A DNA stretch of 64,000 nucleotides, from contig CAWIIF010000015.1 in NCBI GenBank assembly GCA_963836015.1, positions 496,001-560,000 on the forward strand. The letters are read 5' to 3'. The DNA is from CAWCDJ01 sp963836015. Lineage in GTDB: Bacteria > Acidobacteriota > Terriglobia > Bryobacterales > Bryobacteraceae. The notes beneath the pieces are model-generated. The model was not told the origin of the DNA, made no database searches, and was given only the letters and a program-made list of their open reading frames with translations. A program made the translations under genes and the position numbers. This document shows positions 7,077 through 16,808 of the stretch, in pieces (the first letter of the stretch is position 1; every line of letters starts with the position of its first letter).

Positions 7077-9542
7077 TCACTTGATCTCAAAGCCCGGGGC
7101 GGATCGAGCGATGCCGCGCGCCGCGCAGGCGCCAGGCACGCCGCCAGGGCGATCAACAGGAGGAACGCCGGCACCAGGATGAAGGTCGGGGCATCCGTCG
7201 GGCTTACGCCGTACAGCAGACTCGCGGCCACGCGGCTCAGCGCCAGCGCCAGTCCGAGGCCGATCGCCGAGCCGGCGCCGGTCAGCAGAAGCCCCTGCTT
7301 CAACACCATCCCCAGAACCTGCGCCCGCCGCGCGCCCAGTGCCATGCGGATGCCGATCTCCCTGGTCTGCCGCGCCACGCGAAGCTGATGACGCCGTAGA
7401 TTCCGACCGTCGATATCAGCACTCCCATAAAGCCCGCGAGCCCGAACAGCAGGGCGGCGGCGCGCGGCACGAAAAGCGCCTGCGAGAGTGCGTGTCCATC
7501 GTGCGAATGTCGAACACGGCGAGACTCGGGTCGATGTCCCGGATCGTCCGCCGGACCACCGGGACGTATCCCGCCGGGCTTCCCTTTGTGCGCACCACCA
7601 GGGTCATGCCGGTCAGCGAATCGCTGCCCCGCATCTCCCGGGCGATCGGGAAGTACAGGCCCGGACGCGGATCCTCGCCGATCGTGCGGGATTTCGTGGT
7701 GGCCACTACGCCGGTGATCCGGACGGTCCTGCCGAGGTACGAGATGCGCCGCCCCACCGGGTTCTGCTTCGAAACACCCGGTCGGCCAGCGCCTGGTTGA
7801 CGATCGCAATATCCTCGTTGGGAACCCCGGGGCGAAAATCCTCGCCGCCGATCATGCGGATGCCGAAGGTCTCGAAGAATCCCGGAGCGACCGAGTAGAT
7901 GTCGGCCGTGATCGGCGGCCCCCCGGCCGCCTGGCCCTCCGGAACGAAGCCGTTCTGCGTGCCTTCCAGGTTGAGGGGGACGCTGCTCGTGAGGGTGGCC
8001 GATTCGACACCCGGAAGGGCGCGCGTGCTTTCCAAAATCGAATTCACGATGCGCCGCGTCTCGCCCGGGGAGTAACGGTTCAGGCTCGGATCCAAAGCCA
8101 TCATAAGCTGGTTGCGGTTGGTGAAACCGGGGTCGATTTTTCCGGCGGAATCGTAAATGCGCAGAAACATTCTGGAGCAGATCAACAGCACCATGCAAAT
8201 GGTGACCTGCGCCACCACCAGGAGATTGCGCATCCCGAGGCGCCGCGAGGCCCGATCCGTACCCGCTCTTCTTTCAGCGCCCGACGGGTTCGGCTGGGTC
8301 GCCCGCAGTGCCGGAACCAATCCGAAGATCACGCCCGTGAGCATGGAGAGGGCCATCGAGAACAGTAGCACCCGGTAGTCGAGCGGCACCGAAAGGTCGA
8401 CCGGCATTGCCAGCGGAATCCGGGACCGCCCGATCTGCTCGCAGCCAAGCTGTGCGATCGCGTAGCCGACCGCGCCGCCGAGCAGGGCCAGCAGGATGCT
8501 CTCGGTGAGTAGCTGCCGAATCAGCCGTCCGGCCCGCGCTGATCGACAGCCGGTGGCGATCTCCTTCTGCCGGCCGAGCGCGCGCCAGGAGCAGGTCGCG
8601 ACGTTGGCGCAGGCCTGCGCCGGACCACGCCGCACGTCGGGTCAGCAGCGCAAGAAACCAGATCATTGGCCGGGGCCTTGCGTTCACGGCCTGCGCTGCA
8701 TGAAATCCGGCGGATCTTTTGTGGCCGCATAGCGATGTTGAGGCGATTCGATTCCTTGATTCGGCGGCCGTGCTCGCGCTCACCCTCGGAGGCTGCCTGC
8801 GGCCTTCACCACTGCCCGCCGCGGTCGGGGGAGGTTCGCCCGGCAAACCCACGGCGCTTAGGGTGTCCAGCATGAGAACGGAATCCAGAAGTCCGAGTAG
8901 AACATGGTTTCTCGTACCTGAAAGCCCGGGCCCGTGACGCCCGCGACGGTCGCTTTCCGGCCGTTCAGCTCGATGTCCCGCCCCACAATCGCGCGGTCGC
9001 TTCCAAAGCGCGAAGTCCACAGCGGGTAGCTCAGGACCACCACCGCCGGTTCGCCTTTCCGGTCGTCCCGCTCCGGGTCGAAGCCTCTTCCGATCACAAA
9101 GGGCGGGCGCACGACCTGGAAATAGTTCGCCGTCACCACCGAGCCCCAGTATCGCTGCGGCTCGCCGTTGCCTGAGATGACGGCCGGCATGAATTGGAAG
9201 TAGGCCGTCATCCCCTGGAATGAATGAGCCGCGCGCAGGTCCTCGAAATCGGGATAGGCGAGGGAGCCGCCGGCCTTGCCCCGGCGCAGATTCTCGCCCG
9301 AGATGCTCACGAGGCGCGACGGATCATCCACCGGCAGGGGCGGAACAGCGCTAATTGCGAGCCGAAGATCGTCGAGCAGGCGCCGATCCCCAGGCGGCTG
9401 AAGCCCGCGCCGCCGCGAACCGGGCTGATTGCGGACGTGCGCAGCGCGAATTCCGTGTCCTGCGCCAGGTCGGCTCAGCAACCGCGCGATCGCGCGCGCG
9501 ATCAATTCGCGGTGCGCCCGGCAGCAGACCGTTCTTTCCCAT
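7077..9542 (-). pseudogene. Degraded long MacB/FtsX permease
   Basis: Fragments of one long permease are scattered over all three reverse frames. A periplasmic-core piece (about 9505-8860) contains LVSISGENLRRG and SLAYPDFEDLRAAHSFQGM. An FtsX piece with second core (about 8635-7750) contains LIRQLLTESILLALLGGAVG. Then come YLGRTVRITGVVATTKSRT (about 7740-7490), FGLAGFMGVLISTVGIYGV (about 7460-7390) and TREIGIRMALGARRAQVLG plus PARRAASLDP (7378-7085). At least five frame changes are needed. The region between the first core and the first FtsX block is shorter than in intact relatives such as the one at 12191-14830. The start ATG at 9542 and a stop near 7077 mark the likely original limits. 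Confidence 0.85.
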
Positions 9543-9628
9543 AGTCTGCCTCATTATAGGGGTGCCGCGAAAGTTCCCCGGCATCTGGGAGAATCAGGTA
9601 GGACCCGACCGGATGTGAAAAGGATTGA

Positions 9629-11785
9629 ATGACTCCCAGCACGACGCTCGAACAGCGCACTTCGAAAACACTGGAGGAGGGCTCGCCCTTCCCCCTGGGC
9701 GCCACACTCACAGCGGATGGGGTGAACTTCGCTCTCTATTCGCGAAACGCGGCAGAGGTGTTCCTGCTCCTGTTCGATCGACCGGACGGGGCGCCGACCG
9801 ACGTCATCCAACTCCAGGACCGCGACAAGCTGATCTGGCATACCAAGGTCAAAGGGTTGAAAGCCGGACAGCTTTACGGCTATAAGGTTCGCGGCGAGTA
9901 CCGGCCGGCACTCGGATTGCGGTTCAACGATTCCAAACTGCTTCTCGATCCATATGCGAAGGCCGTGACCGGAAAGTTCCGCAACACGGACAACCTTCTG
10001 CTGGCCTACGATGCCCGTCCCGGGGCGGGAGAGCTGAATCCGGATACGCGCGACAACACGGCCGTTGTCCCGAAGGCCATCGTCACCGACGACGCCTTCG
10101 ACTGGCAGGGCGTTCGCTCGCCCGATTTCGGCCTGGAGCAGCTCATCATCTACGAGGTGCACGTCAAAGGGTTTACGGCCCACCCGTCTTCCGGGGTGCG
10201 AGCTCCGGGGACCTACCTCGGGTTCATCGAGAAAATCCCGCATCTCACCCGGCTCGGCGTGAACGTCGTGGAGTTCATGCCGGTTCACGAACGCTATGTC
10301 GATGACTTCCTGATCGCGCGGGGCCTGACCAACTATTGGGGTTACAACTCGATCGGATTCTTCGCGCCGGAATCGTCCTACGGAAGCCAGGCGGCCCCGG
10401 GCTGCCAGGTCGCCGAGTTCAAGACGCTCGTGAGGGAGCTTCATCGTGCCGGCATTCAGGTCATCCTCGACGTCGTCTACAACCACACCGGCGAGGGCAG
10501 CGAACTGGGCCCCAGCATGAGCTTTCGCGGGGTGGACAACCCCTCCTACTACAGCCTTACGGGTCCCGCGGACGCGCCCCAGCGCTACTACCAGAACTAT
10601 ACGGGCTGCGGCAACAGTCTCAACTTCGACAGCCCGGTCGTCATCCGCCTGGTGATGGATTCCTTGCGGTACTGGCTGGAGACGATGCAGGTGGATGGAT
10701 TCCGGTTCGATCTGGCCTCCGTGCTGGGTCGCACCGGCGACGGCGAGTTTCGTTCGTCATCCAGCTTTTTCGACACGGTCTCCCAGGACCCGGTGCTGAG
10801 CCGCGCCATCCTGATCGCCGAGCCGTGGGACATCGGAACCTACCAGGTCGGCAACTTCCCCGTGGACTGGTCCGAATGGAACGGCCGGTTCCGCGACACT
10901 CTCCGGCGCTTCGCCAAGAGCGATGCGGGACAGCTCGCCGAGTTGGGCTGGCGGATGACCGGGTCTGCCGACCTCTATGGCGACGACGGACGCTCCGCGT
11001 ATAATAGCGTGAACTTCATCACCTGCCACGACGGATTTACGCTCCACGATCTGGTCTCTTACAACGGAAAGCACAACGAGGCGAACGGCGAGAACAGTCA
11101 GGACGGGTCCAACGACAACAACTCCTGGAACTGCGGCGCCGAAGGCCAGACCGCCGATCCGGCCGTCCTCTCGCTCCGCCGCCAGCTCATTAAAAACCAC
11201 GCGTGCTACCTACTGTTCGCGTCGGGCACTCCTATGCTGCTGGGAGGGGACGAATTTGGCCGCTCCCAGCAAGGCAACAACAACGCATACTGTCAGGACA
11301 ACGAGGTTAGCTGGTTCGACTGGAACCTGGTATCGAGCAATGGCGACCTGGTAGAGTTCTTCCGCAAGGCGATAGACTTCACGCGCCGTTTCCCGGTTCT
11401 TCAGCGCCGCAAGTTCCTCCTCGGCAAGGATCTCGACGACGACGGTGTGCCTGACCTGTCCTGGTTCGCCCCCGACCTGGGCCAGCCTGCGTGGAGCGAT
11501 CCGAATGCGCGAACGCTGTGTTACCAGCTCGATAATTCCATGCACGGTGAGAAGCTGGCCGTCTCGCGGCTGTTCTTCATCCTCAACGGCAACTTCCAGC
11601 CGCAGTGGGCGAAGCTGCCGCCGCTCGAGGCGCCGCAAGGCTGGTATCGCGCGATCGACACCAGTCTGCCGGCCGGCGCGGACTTCGCGGAGGCCGGCCA
11701 GGAAGTCCTGGTCGAGCCTTCCGACCACTACATCGCCAACCCCCGGAGCACGGTGGTGCTCCTCGCCCGTTCGAAAGCCTCCTAA
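9629..11785 (+). CDS. glgX: Glycogen debranching enzyme GlgX (isoamylase type)
   Basis: This cytoplasmic GH13 enzyme hydrolyses alpha-1,6 branches of glycogen or limit dextrins. The 718-residue protein has an N-terminal CBM48-like domain (about 20-110: FPLGATLTADGVNFALYSRN) and a catalytic barrel containing VILDVVYNHTGEG. The nucleophile is Asp361 in DGFRFDLAS and the acid Glu398 in ILIAEPWD. Further on is FITCHDGFTLHDLVSYNGKH, the active-site region with the transition-state Asp, and a C-terminal beta domain. Its length matches GlgX/TreX. The start is the ATG preceded by AAAAGGA. No other glycogen gene adjoins it, and its neighbours are a permease pseudogene and a PadR-permease unit. Confidence 0.96.
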   Translation: MTPSTTLEQRTSKTLEEGSPFPLGATLTADGVNFALYSRNAAEVFLLLFDRPDGAPTDVIQLQDRDKLIWHTKVKGLKAGQLYGYKVRGEYRPALGLRFNDSKLLLDPYAKAVTGKFRNTDNLLLAYDARPGAGELNPDTRDNTAVVPKAIVTDDAFDWQGVRSPDFGLEQLIIYEVHVKGFTAHPSSGVRAPGTYLGFIEKIPHLTRLGVNVVEFMPVHERYVDDFLIARGLTNYWGYNSIGFFAPESSYGSQAAPGCQVAEFKTLVRELHRAGIQVILDVVYNHTGEGSELGPSMSFRGVDNPSYYSLTGPADAPQRYYQNYTGCGNSLNFDSPVVIRLVMDSLRYWLETMQVDGFRFDLASVLGRTGDGEFRSSSSFFDTVSQDPVLSRAILIAEPWDIGTYQVGNFPVDWSEWNGRFRDTLRRFAKSDAGQLAELGWRMTGSADLYGDDGRSAYNSVNFITCHDGFTLHDLVSYNGKHNEANGENSQDGSNDNNSWNCGAEGQTADPAVLSLRRQLIKNHACYLLFASGTPMLLGGDEFGRSQQGNNNAYCQDNEVSWFDWNLVSSNGDLVEFFRKAIDFTRRFPVLQRRKFLLGKDLDDDGVPDLSWFAPDLGQPAWSDPNARTLCYQLDNSMHGEKLAVSRLFFILNGNFQPQWAKLPPLEAPQGWYRAIDTSLPAGADFAEAGQEVLVEPSDHYIANPRSTVVLLARSKAS

Positions 11786-11804
11786 CCGTTTCACAGGTCG
11801 ATCG

Positions 11805-11829
11805 TCTATGGGAGTATACTGCCCATAGA
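11805..11829. promoter_or_regulatory. Dyad operator overlapping the PadR promoter
   Basis: TCTATGGG at 11805-11812 and CCCATAGA at 11822-11829 are perfect inverted arms. The centre AGTATACT (11813-11820) is itself a palindrome, with one extra G at 11821. TATACT at 11815-11820 fits a -10 box, so transcription would start at about 11827-11831, on or next to the PadR ATG at 11831. A dimeric PadR bound here would block its own promoter. No ribosome-binding site fits between. Confidence 0.75.
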
Positions 11830-11830
11830 T

Positions 11831-12184
11831 ATGGCGAATCGAGACTCACATCCGCTGGCTGGAGACATGCTTCAGGGCACTCTGGACTTGTTGATCTTGC
11901 AGACGCTGCTTCCCGGCCCCGCCCACGGCCACACCATCGCCCACGTCATCGAGCACCGTTCGGAAGACGTTCTACAGGTGGAGCACGGCTCCCTGTATCC
12001 GGCCTTGCACCGTCTGGAAGACCGTGGCTGGATCGCCTCGTTCTGGGGGACTTCGGAAAACAACCGAAAGGCCCGCTACTACCGCCTGACCGCGGCCGGC
12101 CGCAAACAACTGGCCGAGCACACCGGCCGTTGGGAGCGCCTGGTGCAAGCCGTCAATCGCGTTTTGAGGCCGGCGGAGGAATAG
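11831..12184 (+). CDS. PadR-family transcriptional regulator
   Basis: The 117-residue winged-helix regulator has the PadR core LQGTLDLLILQTL, then HGHTIAHVIEH, HGSLYPALHRLEDRGWI (recognition helix and wing) and KARYYRLTAAGRKQLAE. PadR repressors act as dimers on short dyads and commonly sit next to the transporter they control. Here a 25-base dyad lies directly upstream, and the long permease begins 6 bases after the stop codon, so the two form one unit. The effector is unknown. The sequence before the ATG has no Shine-Dalgarno match, which suggests a leaderless message. Confidence 0.93.
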   Translation: MANRDSHPLAGDMLQGTLDLLILQTLLPGPAHGHTIAHVIEHRSEDVLQVEHGSLYPALHRLEDRGWIASFWGTSENNRKARYYRLTAAGRKQLAEHTGRWERLVQAVNRVLRPAEE

Positions 12185-12190
12185 CGGTCC

Positions 12191-14830
12191 ATGGGGTGGA
12201 GGCGATTCTTCCGCAGGAAACGCTGGGATGACGAGCGCGCCAGCGAGATCGAAGCCTACCTGGAATTCGAAACGGCCGACAACCTGTCCCGAGGCATGCC
12301 TGCGCCCGAGGCCGCCCGCGCCGCCCGCCGCAAGCTGGGCAACACCACACTGATACGCGAGGAGATCTATCGCATGAACAGCATCGGATGGATGGAAATG
12401 CTCTACCACGACCTGCGCTACGGCCTTCGCATGCTCCGCAAGAGCCCGGGGTTCACGCTGGTCGCGGTCCTCTCGCTGGCCCTCGGCATCGGAGCCACCA
12501 CGGCCATCTTCAGTGTGGTCTATGGCGTACTGATCTCGCCCTATCCCTACGCCCGCCCGAATGAGATCTGGGCTCCGCAGGTCCGCGACCTGAAGAAGCC
12601 GGCCCGCGGCTTCAGCTCCTACCATCTCAGCGACTACCTGGAAGTCCGCAAACTCCCGGCCTTCGCCGACGTCATGGCGACCAGTTACGAAAACGAGTTG
12701 CTCACCGGCGACCACCCCCCGGAGAACTTAACCGGCGTGCTCCTCACACCGAATGCCTTCCAGTTTCTCGGCGTGGCGCCGGTGTTGGGCCGCACCATTC
12801 TGCCCTCCGACGTGAAGCCCGGCGGTGAACCGGAGCCCGTGATCGTGCTCAGCTACAAAGCGTGGCAGCGCCTCTTCGAGGGCAGTCCCGATGCCCTCGG
12901 CAAGACCCTCATGCTCAACGACCGTCCTCGCACCGTCATCGGAGTGATGCCGCCGCGCTTCGGCTGGTATACCAACGACGGCGGATGGCTCCCCTTGGCT
13001 CTCACGCTCCGGCAGGACCTCTTCGTCAACGCCATCATGCGCCTGAAGCCCGGCGTCTCGCAGGCGGCCGCCGCCGAACAGCTTCAGTCCCTCAACCTCC
13101 AGTTGGCGAAAGTACATCCCGAGAACTTCCCCAGGAACGGATTTGCCACGGCCCTGATCAACTACATGGACGTGACGGTCGCCGCGGGCGAGATGCGCTC
13201 CAGCCTGAGCCTCCTGTTCGGCGCCGTCGGATTCCTCCTGCTGATTGCGTGCGCCAACGTCGCCAACCTGCAGATGGCTCGCGCCGCCTCGCGCGCGCAT
13301 GAGATCGCCGTCCGTATGTCCGTGGGGGCCGCCCGCGCCCGGCTATTCCGCCAGTTGCTTACGGAGAGCATCGTGCTCTCCCTGACCGGAGGCGCTTTCG
13401 GCGTGCTGTTCGCGGTTGCCATCACCAGGGCCATCATCGCCCTGATGCCGAGTTTCTACGTACCCAACGAAGCCCGCATCACGGTGAATGCCTACGTGCT
13501 GCTGTTCTCGGCCGGGGTCGCGATCCTCACCGGAATCCTGTTCGGCCTGGCTCCCGCTCTCCGCTGCTCGCGCCCGGACCTGGTGGAGACCCTGAAAGAC
13601 GCGGGGCGCAGCACGGCCGCCGGCGCCGCCGGTGGGAAGACGCGCAACCTCCTCGTGATCGTCGAGGTTGCGCTCTCCGTGATCCTGCTGGTGGGTGCCA
13701 GCCTGACCATTCGCGGCTTCGCCAACCTTCAGAAAGTGGACCTGGGATTCCAGGCCGATCGCGTTCTCATGGTCGGTTTGCCCCTGCCGCCCAATCGCTA
13801 CGCCACCTACGAGAAGCGCATCGCCTTCACGCAGACCGTCCTCGAACGAGTCCAGACCATTCCCGGAGTGGCGTCCGCCGCCATCGGCAACGGCGGCCTG
13901 CCATTCGGCGGTCCTCAATCCCCTTTCTCGATCGAGGGACATCCGCAGTCCGAGGCGCGCCGCATCATGCTCGGCCTGGTCAGCGCCGGCTATGCCCAGA
14001 CCCTCGGCATTCCTCTGCGCGCGGGCCGCGCCCTGAGCGAATCGGAAGTCGCGCGCGCCAGCCGCCTCGCCCTCATCAATGAAGCGGCGGCCAAACTCTG
14101 GCCCGCCGGTGAAAGTCCCATCGGAGCCCACATGCGGCTCGATCTCCTCGCCAAGGCCCCGGGAGTCTTGTTCCCGGCGGATCCGTCGCCCGACGTCACC
14201 GTAATCGGTATCCTGGCCGACACCCGCAACGACGGACTGCGCAATCCGCCCGCGCCGGCCGTCTTCGTCCCCTACACCCTCGTCGCGCCGACGGGGCGTA
14301 CTCTCGCGCTGCGTACCCAAGGCGCGCCGATGGCCCTGTTGAACGCAGTTCGGGAGCAGGTGCGTTCGGTGGACAAGGACCAGCCTCTCGGACGTCCCAT
14401 CACGCTTGAAGAGGTCCTCGGCTTCGAGACCGTTCAGCCGCGCTTCAATATGGCGCTGTTCAGCTTCTTCGGAATGCTCGGGCTGGCGATCGCCGCCATC
14501 GGCATCTACAGCGTGCTCTCCTATACGGTGGCGCGCCGCACCCACGAGATCGGAGTCCGCATGGCCCTCGGCGCCGACCGCTGGCACGTCCTGCGCCTGG
14601 TGCTCCGCATGGGCGGCGGCATGGTGCTCATCGGCCTCGCCTCCGGCCTGGCGGGTAGCCTCGTGCTGGCGAAGATCCTGCGCAGCGAAGTCTTTCAGGT
14701 TCCCGCCACCGATCCCGTCGCAATCCTGGGAGTCGTGCTGATCCTGGTCGCCGCCGCGCTGCTGGCCTGTCTGGTCCCGGCCCGGCGCGCCGCCCGTCTC
14801 GATCCGCTGGCGGCATTAAGACACGACTGA
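12191..14830 (+). CDS. Long MacB/FtsX-type permease with two FtsX domains
   Basis: The 879-residue membrane protein has an N-terminal helical prefix (about 1-75: DDERASEIEAYLEFE), then MLRKSPGFTLVAVLSLALGI, a periplasmic core, and a first FtsX domain with LLIACANVANLQMARAASR. After that come a second helix (NLLVIVEVALSVILLVGASL), a second core, and a C-terminal FtsX domain with THEIGVRMALGADRWHVL and PARRAARLDPLAALRHD. This is the ADOP (acidobacterial duplicated orphan permease) layout, which lacks an ATPase gene nearby. The gene lies immediately downstream of padR and is presumably repressed by it. The substrate is unknown. Confidence 0.92.
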   Translation: MGWRRFFRRKRWDDERASEIEAYLEFETADNLSRGMPAPEAARAARRKLGNTTLIREEIYRMNSIGWMEMLYHDLRYGLRMLRKSPGFTLVAVLSLALGIGATTAIFSVVYGVLISPYPYARPNEIWAPQVRDLKKPARGFSSYHLSDYLEVRKLPAFADVMATSYENELLTGDHPPENLTGVLLTPNAFQFLGVAPVLGRTILPSDVKPGGEPEPVIVLSYKAWQRLFEGSPDALGKTLMLNDRPRTVIGVMPPRFGWYTNDGGWLPLALTLRQDLFVNAIMRLKPGVSQAAAAEQLQSLNLQLAKVHPENFPRNGFATALINYMDVTVAAGEMRSSLSLLFGAVGFLLLIACANVANLQMARAASRAHEIAVRMSVGAARARLFRQLLTESIVLSLTGGAFGVLFAVAITRAIIALMPSFYVPNEARITVNAYVLLFSAGVAILTGILFGLAPALRCSRPDLVETLKDAGRSTAAGAAGGKTRNLLVIVEVALSVILLVGASLTIRGFANLQKVDLGFQADRVLMVGLPLPPNRYATYEKRIAFTQTVLERVQTIPGVASAAIGNGGLPFGGPQSPFSIEGHPQSEARRIMLGLVSAGYAQTLGIPLRAGRALSESEVARASRLALINEAAAKLWPAGESPIGAHMRLDLLAKAPGVLFPADPSPDVTVIGILADTRNDGLRNPPAPAVFVPYTLVAPTGRTLALRTQGAPMALLNAVREQVRSVDKDQPLGRPITLEEVLGFETVQPRFNMALFSFFGMLGLAIAAIGIYSVLSYTVARRTHEIGVRMALGADRWHVLRLVLRMGGGMVLIGLASGLAGSLVLAKILRSEVFQVPATDPVAILGVVLILVAAALLACLVPARRAARLDPLAALRHD

Positions 14831-14855
14831 CGACTGCTAGCGCGCGCTCTTAAAG

Positions 14856-15572
14856 CTACTTCGCGGGCGCTGCTTTCTTCAGTTTCAAAGGAAGGCCGTT
14901 GCCGCCCTGTGTCCAGGTTCCGTTCAACTCGGAGACCTCCTTGTTGATTTCGGCCTCGTACATTCCGCCGACCATATTCACTTCGAGCGTCAGCTTGGTT
15001 CCGTCCTGCTTGATGGCGCTTACCGGAATCTCCACGCCGCCCTGATCGACGCTGATCAGCGTCGCTTTAGCCCCGCTGTCCTCGTTCGACATTTTCAAGA
15101 CCAGCCGCAGCGACTGCTGCGCCTCGAGCGTGCCCTCCCAGGTGCCCACGAATTCCTTGCCGACCGCCGGGCTGCTCTTCGCCGCCTCGACCTTCGGATC
15201 GCCCGTGCGGCGGAAGTGGAACGGAAACGTGCCGGGTCCTTGCGTGAAATCGCCTGCCAGAGCCTGGCCGTCAGCCGAGAGCGTGCCGGTGAATGTCGGA
15301 TCGCCGGGGGCGCCCATGATGTGGAACGTACACTTTCCCTTCTCGAAGGTGATCCCCTGCAGCGGAATGCCCGACGCGTTCTGCGCGGGTATCGAGATGC
15401 TGCCTGTCCAGCCGCTCGCGGTCTTATCCAGGTCGACCTCCATCGCTAGTGACTGGTCAGGAACATCGACCGTCCCGCTCCAATGACCTCTGGGGGTATT
15501 CTGTGCCCAAAGCGGGCAAAACCCAGTCAGCAGCAGGACTCCAATCCAAAGGCGCTTCATCGAGGAATACAT
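14856..15572 (-). CDS. Secreted protein of unknown function
   Basis: I start at the ATG 15572 because AAGGAGG lies six bases upstream; a longer frame begins at 15611. The protein (238 aa) has a signal peptide (MKRLWIGVLLLTGFCPLWAQ, after a short N-terminal MYSS) and then two similar beta-rich halves. The first contains GHWSGTVDVPDQSLAMEVDL and the second VGTWEGTLEAQQSLRLVLKM, each with an LxLxV/MDLxK pattern and a WxGT turn. This suggests an internal duplication of a small beta-barrel or lipocalin-like unit. Proteins of this look often precede hydrolase domains in acidobacterial secreted enzymes, but no enzyme domain is present here. The function is unknown. Confidence 0.8.
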   Translation of the reverse strand: MYSSMKRLWIGVLLLTGFCPLWAQNTPRGHWSGTVDVPDQSLAMEVDLDKTASGWTGSISIPAQNASGIPLQGITFEKGKCTFHIMGAPGDPTFTGTLSADGQALAGDFTQGPGTFPFHFRRTGDPKVEAAKSSPAVGKEFVGTWEGTLEAQQSLRLVLKMSNEDSGAKATLISVDQGGVEIPVSAIKQDGTKLTLEVNMVGGMYEAEINKEVSELNGTWTQGGNGLPLKLKKAAPAK

Positions 15573-15650
15573 GCGGAACCTCCTTTTGGCAAGTATGGCA
15601 GATTCGCACATCGAGATCCGGTTAGCGGATCTGCGTCATATTTTTGGGGA

Positions 15651-16808
15651 TCAAGACGATATCTTAAGATCCAGCCAATCCCCCAACACTCGCAGTTCGG
15701 CGGCGAGCGCGTCCGCCACCGCGGAGGTCTTCCGGCCCTCGAACCATTTCCCCAGCACACGCAGGCGTCCCGCGGCACGATCGGCCTTCAGGTCCACCCG
15801 CGCCACAAGCCGGTCTCCGAGCAGAAACGGGAGCACGTAAAAGCCATATTGGCGCTTCTCCGGCGGAACGAAGATCTCCACACGGTATTCGAACCCGAAC
15901 AGCCGCTGGACGCGCGGGCGGCACCAGATGAGCGGGTCGAAGGGAGAGAGCAGCGCCGCGCCTTCGATCTTTCGGGGCATTTCCGCTCGCGGGTCGAGAT
16001 AGGCCGGCTCCCGCCAACTCTCCACGCGGATTTCGTGCAACTCGCCCGATTCCACCAGCTCCCGCAATCGCGGTTTCGCATCGCCCACCGGCATCCGGAA
16101 ATAGTCCGCCAGATCCTTCGCGGTACCCACGCCGTGTGCCTGGGCGGCCTGCCGCAGGACCGCGCGCCGGCCGTCATCGTGGTCCACGTGCCGGCAGCGG
16201 TGCTCGGCCGGAATCAACCGTTCGGCCAGGTCGTAAAGCCGGGAAAAGTCCCGCCGCCTCCCGGCCGCCGCCAGCGACCCGCGCAGGAAGTGGGCCTCCA
16301 GGACGCCGCGCGCCACGGTTCCGATCCACGATCCGGGAATCCTCCCCCCGGTGCCGTCCGGAGGGGGCAGCTCGTCGGCCGCAAGGGGCCCGCGCCTCCC
16401 CACCTCTTCGAGCACCCACCGCGCATAGTCCGCGCGCTCTTCCAGTACCTTGGCAAATCCCCAGGGCCGCACCCGGTCGGTCTCCCGCCGGTATCGCAGC
16501 AGGGGCCAGGTCTCCGCCGGGACGATCGAGATCTCGTGCGCCCAATGTTCCGCGAACTCGCCGCTCCGGTAAACCAGCCGGTCGAGCGCCGCGCGGTCGT
16601 ACGGCCCCACCCGCGAAAACGGCACCATGTAGTGGGCCGCGCAGACCACGTTCACGCAGTCGATCTGCAGTAGACCCAGACGCCGGATGGTCTCGCGCAA
16701 ATGCCGCACCGTGGCCCGCTGTGGCCGCGACCGGCCGAACCCCTGCGCCCCGAGCGCGAGGCGCCGCGCTTCGGCCAGGGAGAGTGTCCCGGAGATCGAT
16801 CGGGTCAC
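15651..16808 (-). CDS. YcaQ/AlkX-type winged-helix DNA glycosylase
   Basis: The 385-residue protein matches the HTH_42 family, whose studied members (AlkZ, YcaQ/AlkX) excise bulky alkyl adducts and unhook interstrand crosslinks. The catalytic Q-phi-D motif of the YcaQ branch is visible as Gln48-Ile49-Asp50 in LGLLQIDCVN. Other marks are ARRLALGAQGF at the N terminus, YDRAALDRLVY, EFAEHWAHEISIVP, and the winged-helix tail with FDPLIWCRPRVQRLFGFEYR. The start is the GTG at 16808, overlapping the stop of the upstream VWA gene (GTGA, 16805-16808), so the two are translationally coupled. This suggests a joint role in handling damaged or modified DNA. Substrate preference is inferred only from the motif. 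Confidence 0.88.
   Translation of the reverse strand: MTRSISGTLSLAEARRLALGAQGFGRSRPQRATVRHLRETIRRLGLLQIDCVNVVCAAHYMVPFSRVGPYDRAALDRLVYRSGEFAEHWAHEISIVPAETWPLLRYRRETDRVRPWGFAKVLEERADYARWVLEEVGRRGPLAADELPPPDGTGGRIPGSWIGTVARGVLEAHFLRGSLAAAGRRRDFSRLYDLAERLIPAEHRCRHVDHDDGRRAVLRQAAQAHGVGTAKDLADYFRMPVGDAKPRLRELVESGELHEIRVESWREPAYLDPRAEMPRKIEGAALLSPFDPLIWCRPRVQRLFGFEYRVEIFVPPEKRQYGFYVLPFLLGDRLVARVDLKADRAAGRLRVLGKWFEGRKTSAVADALAAELRVLGDWLDLKISS

Noticed and set aside
7077..9542. Stops inside the permease pseudogene considered as Sec or recoding sites
   Set aside because: The fragments lie in different frames and the losses are at unconserved places, so decay is the simple explanation.
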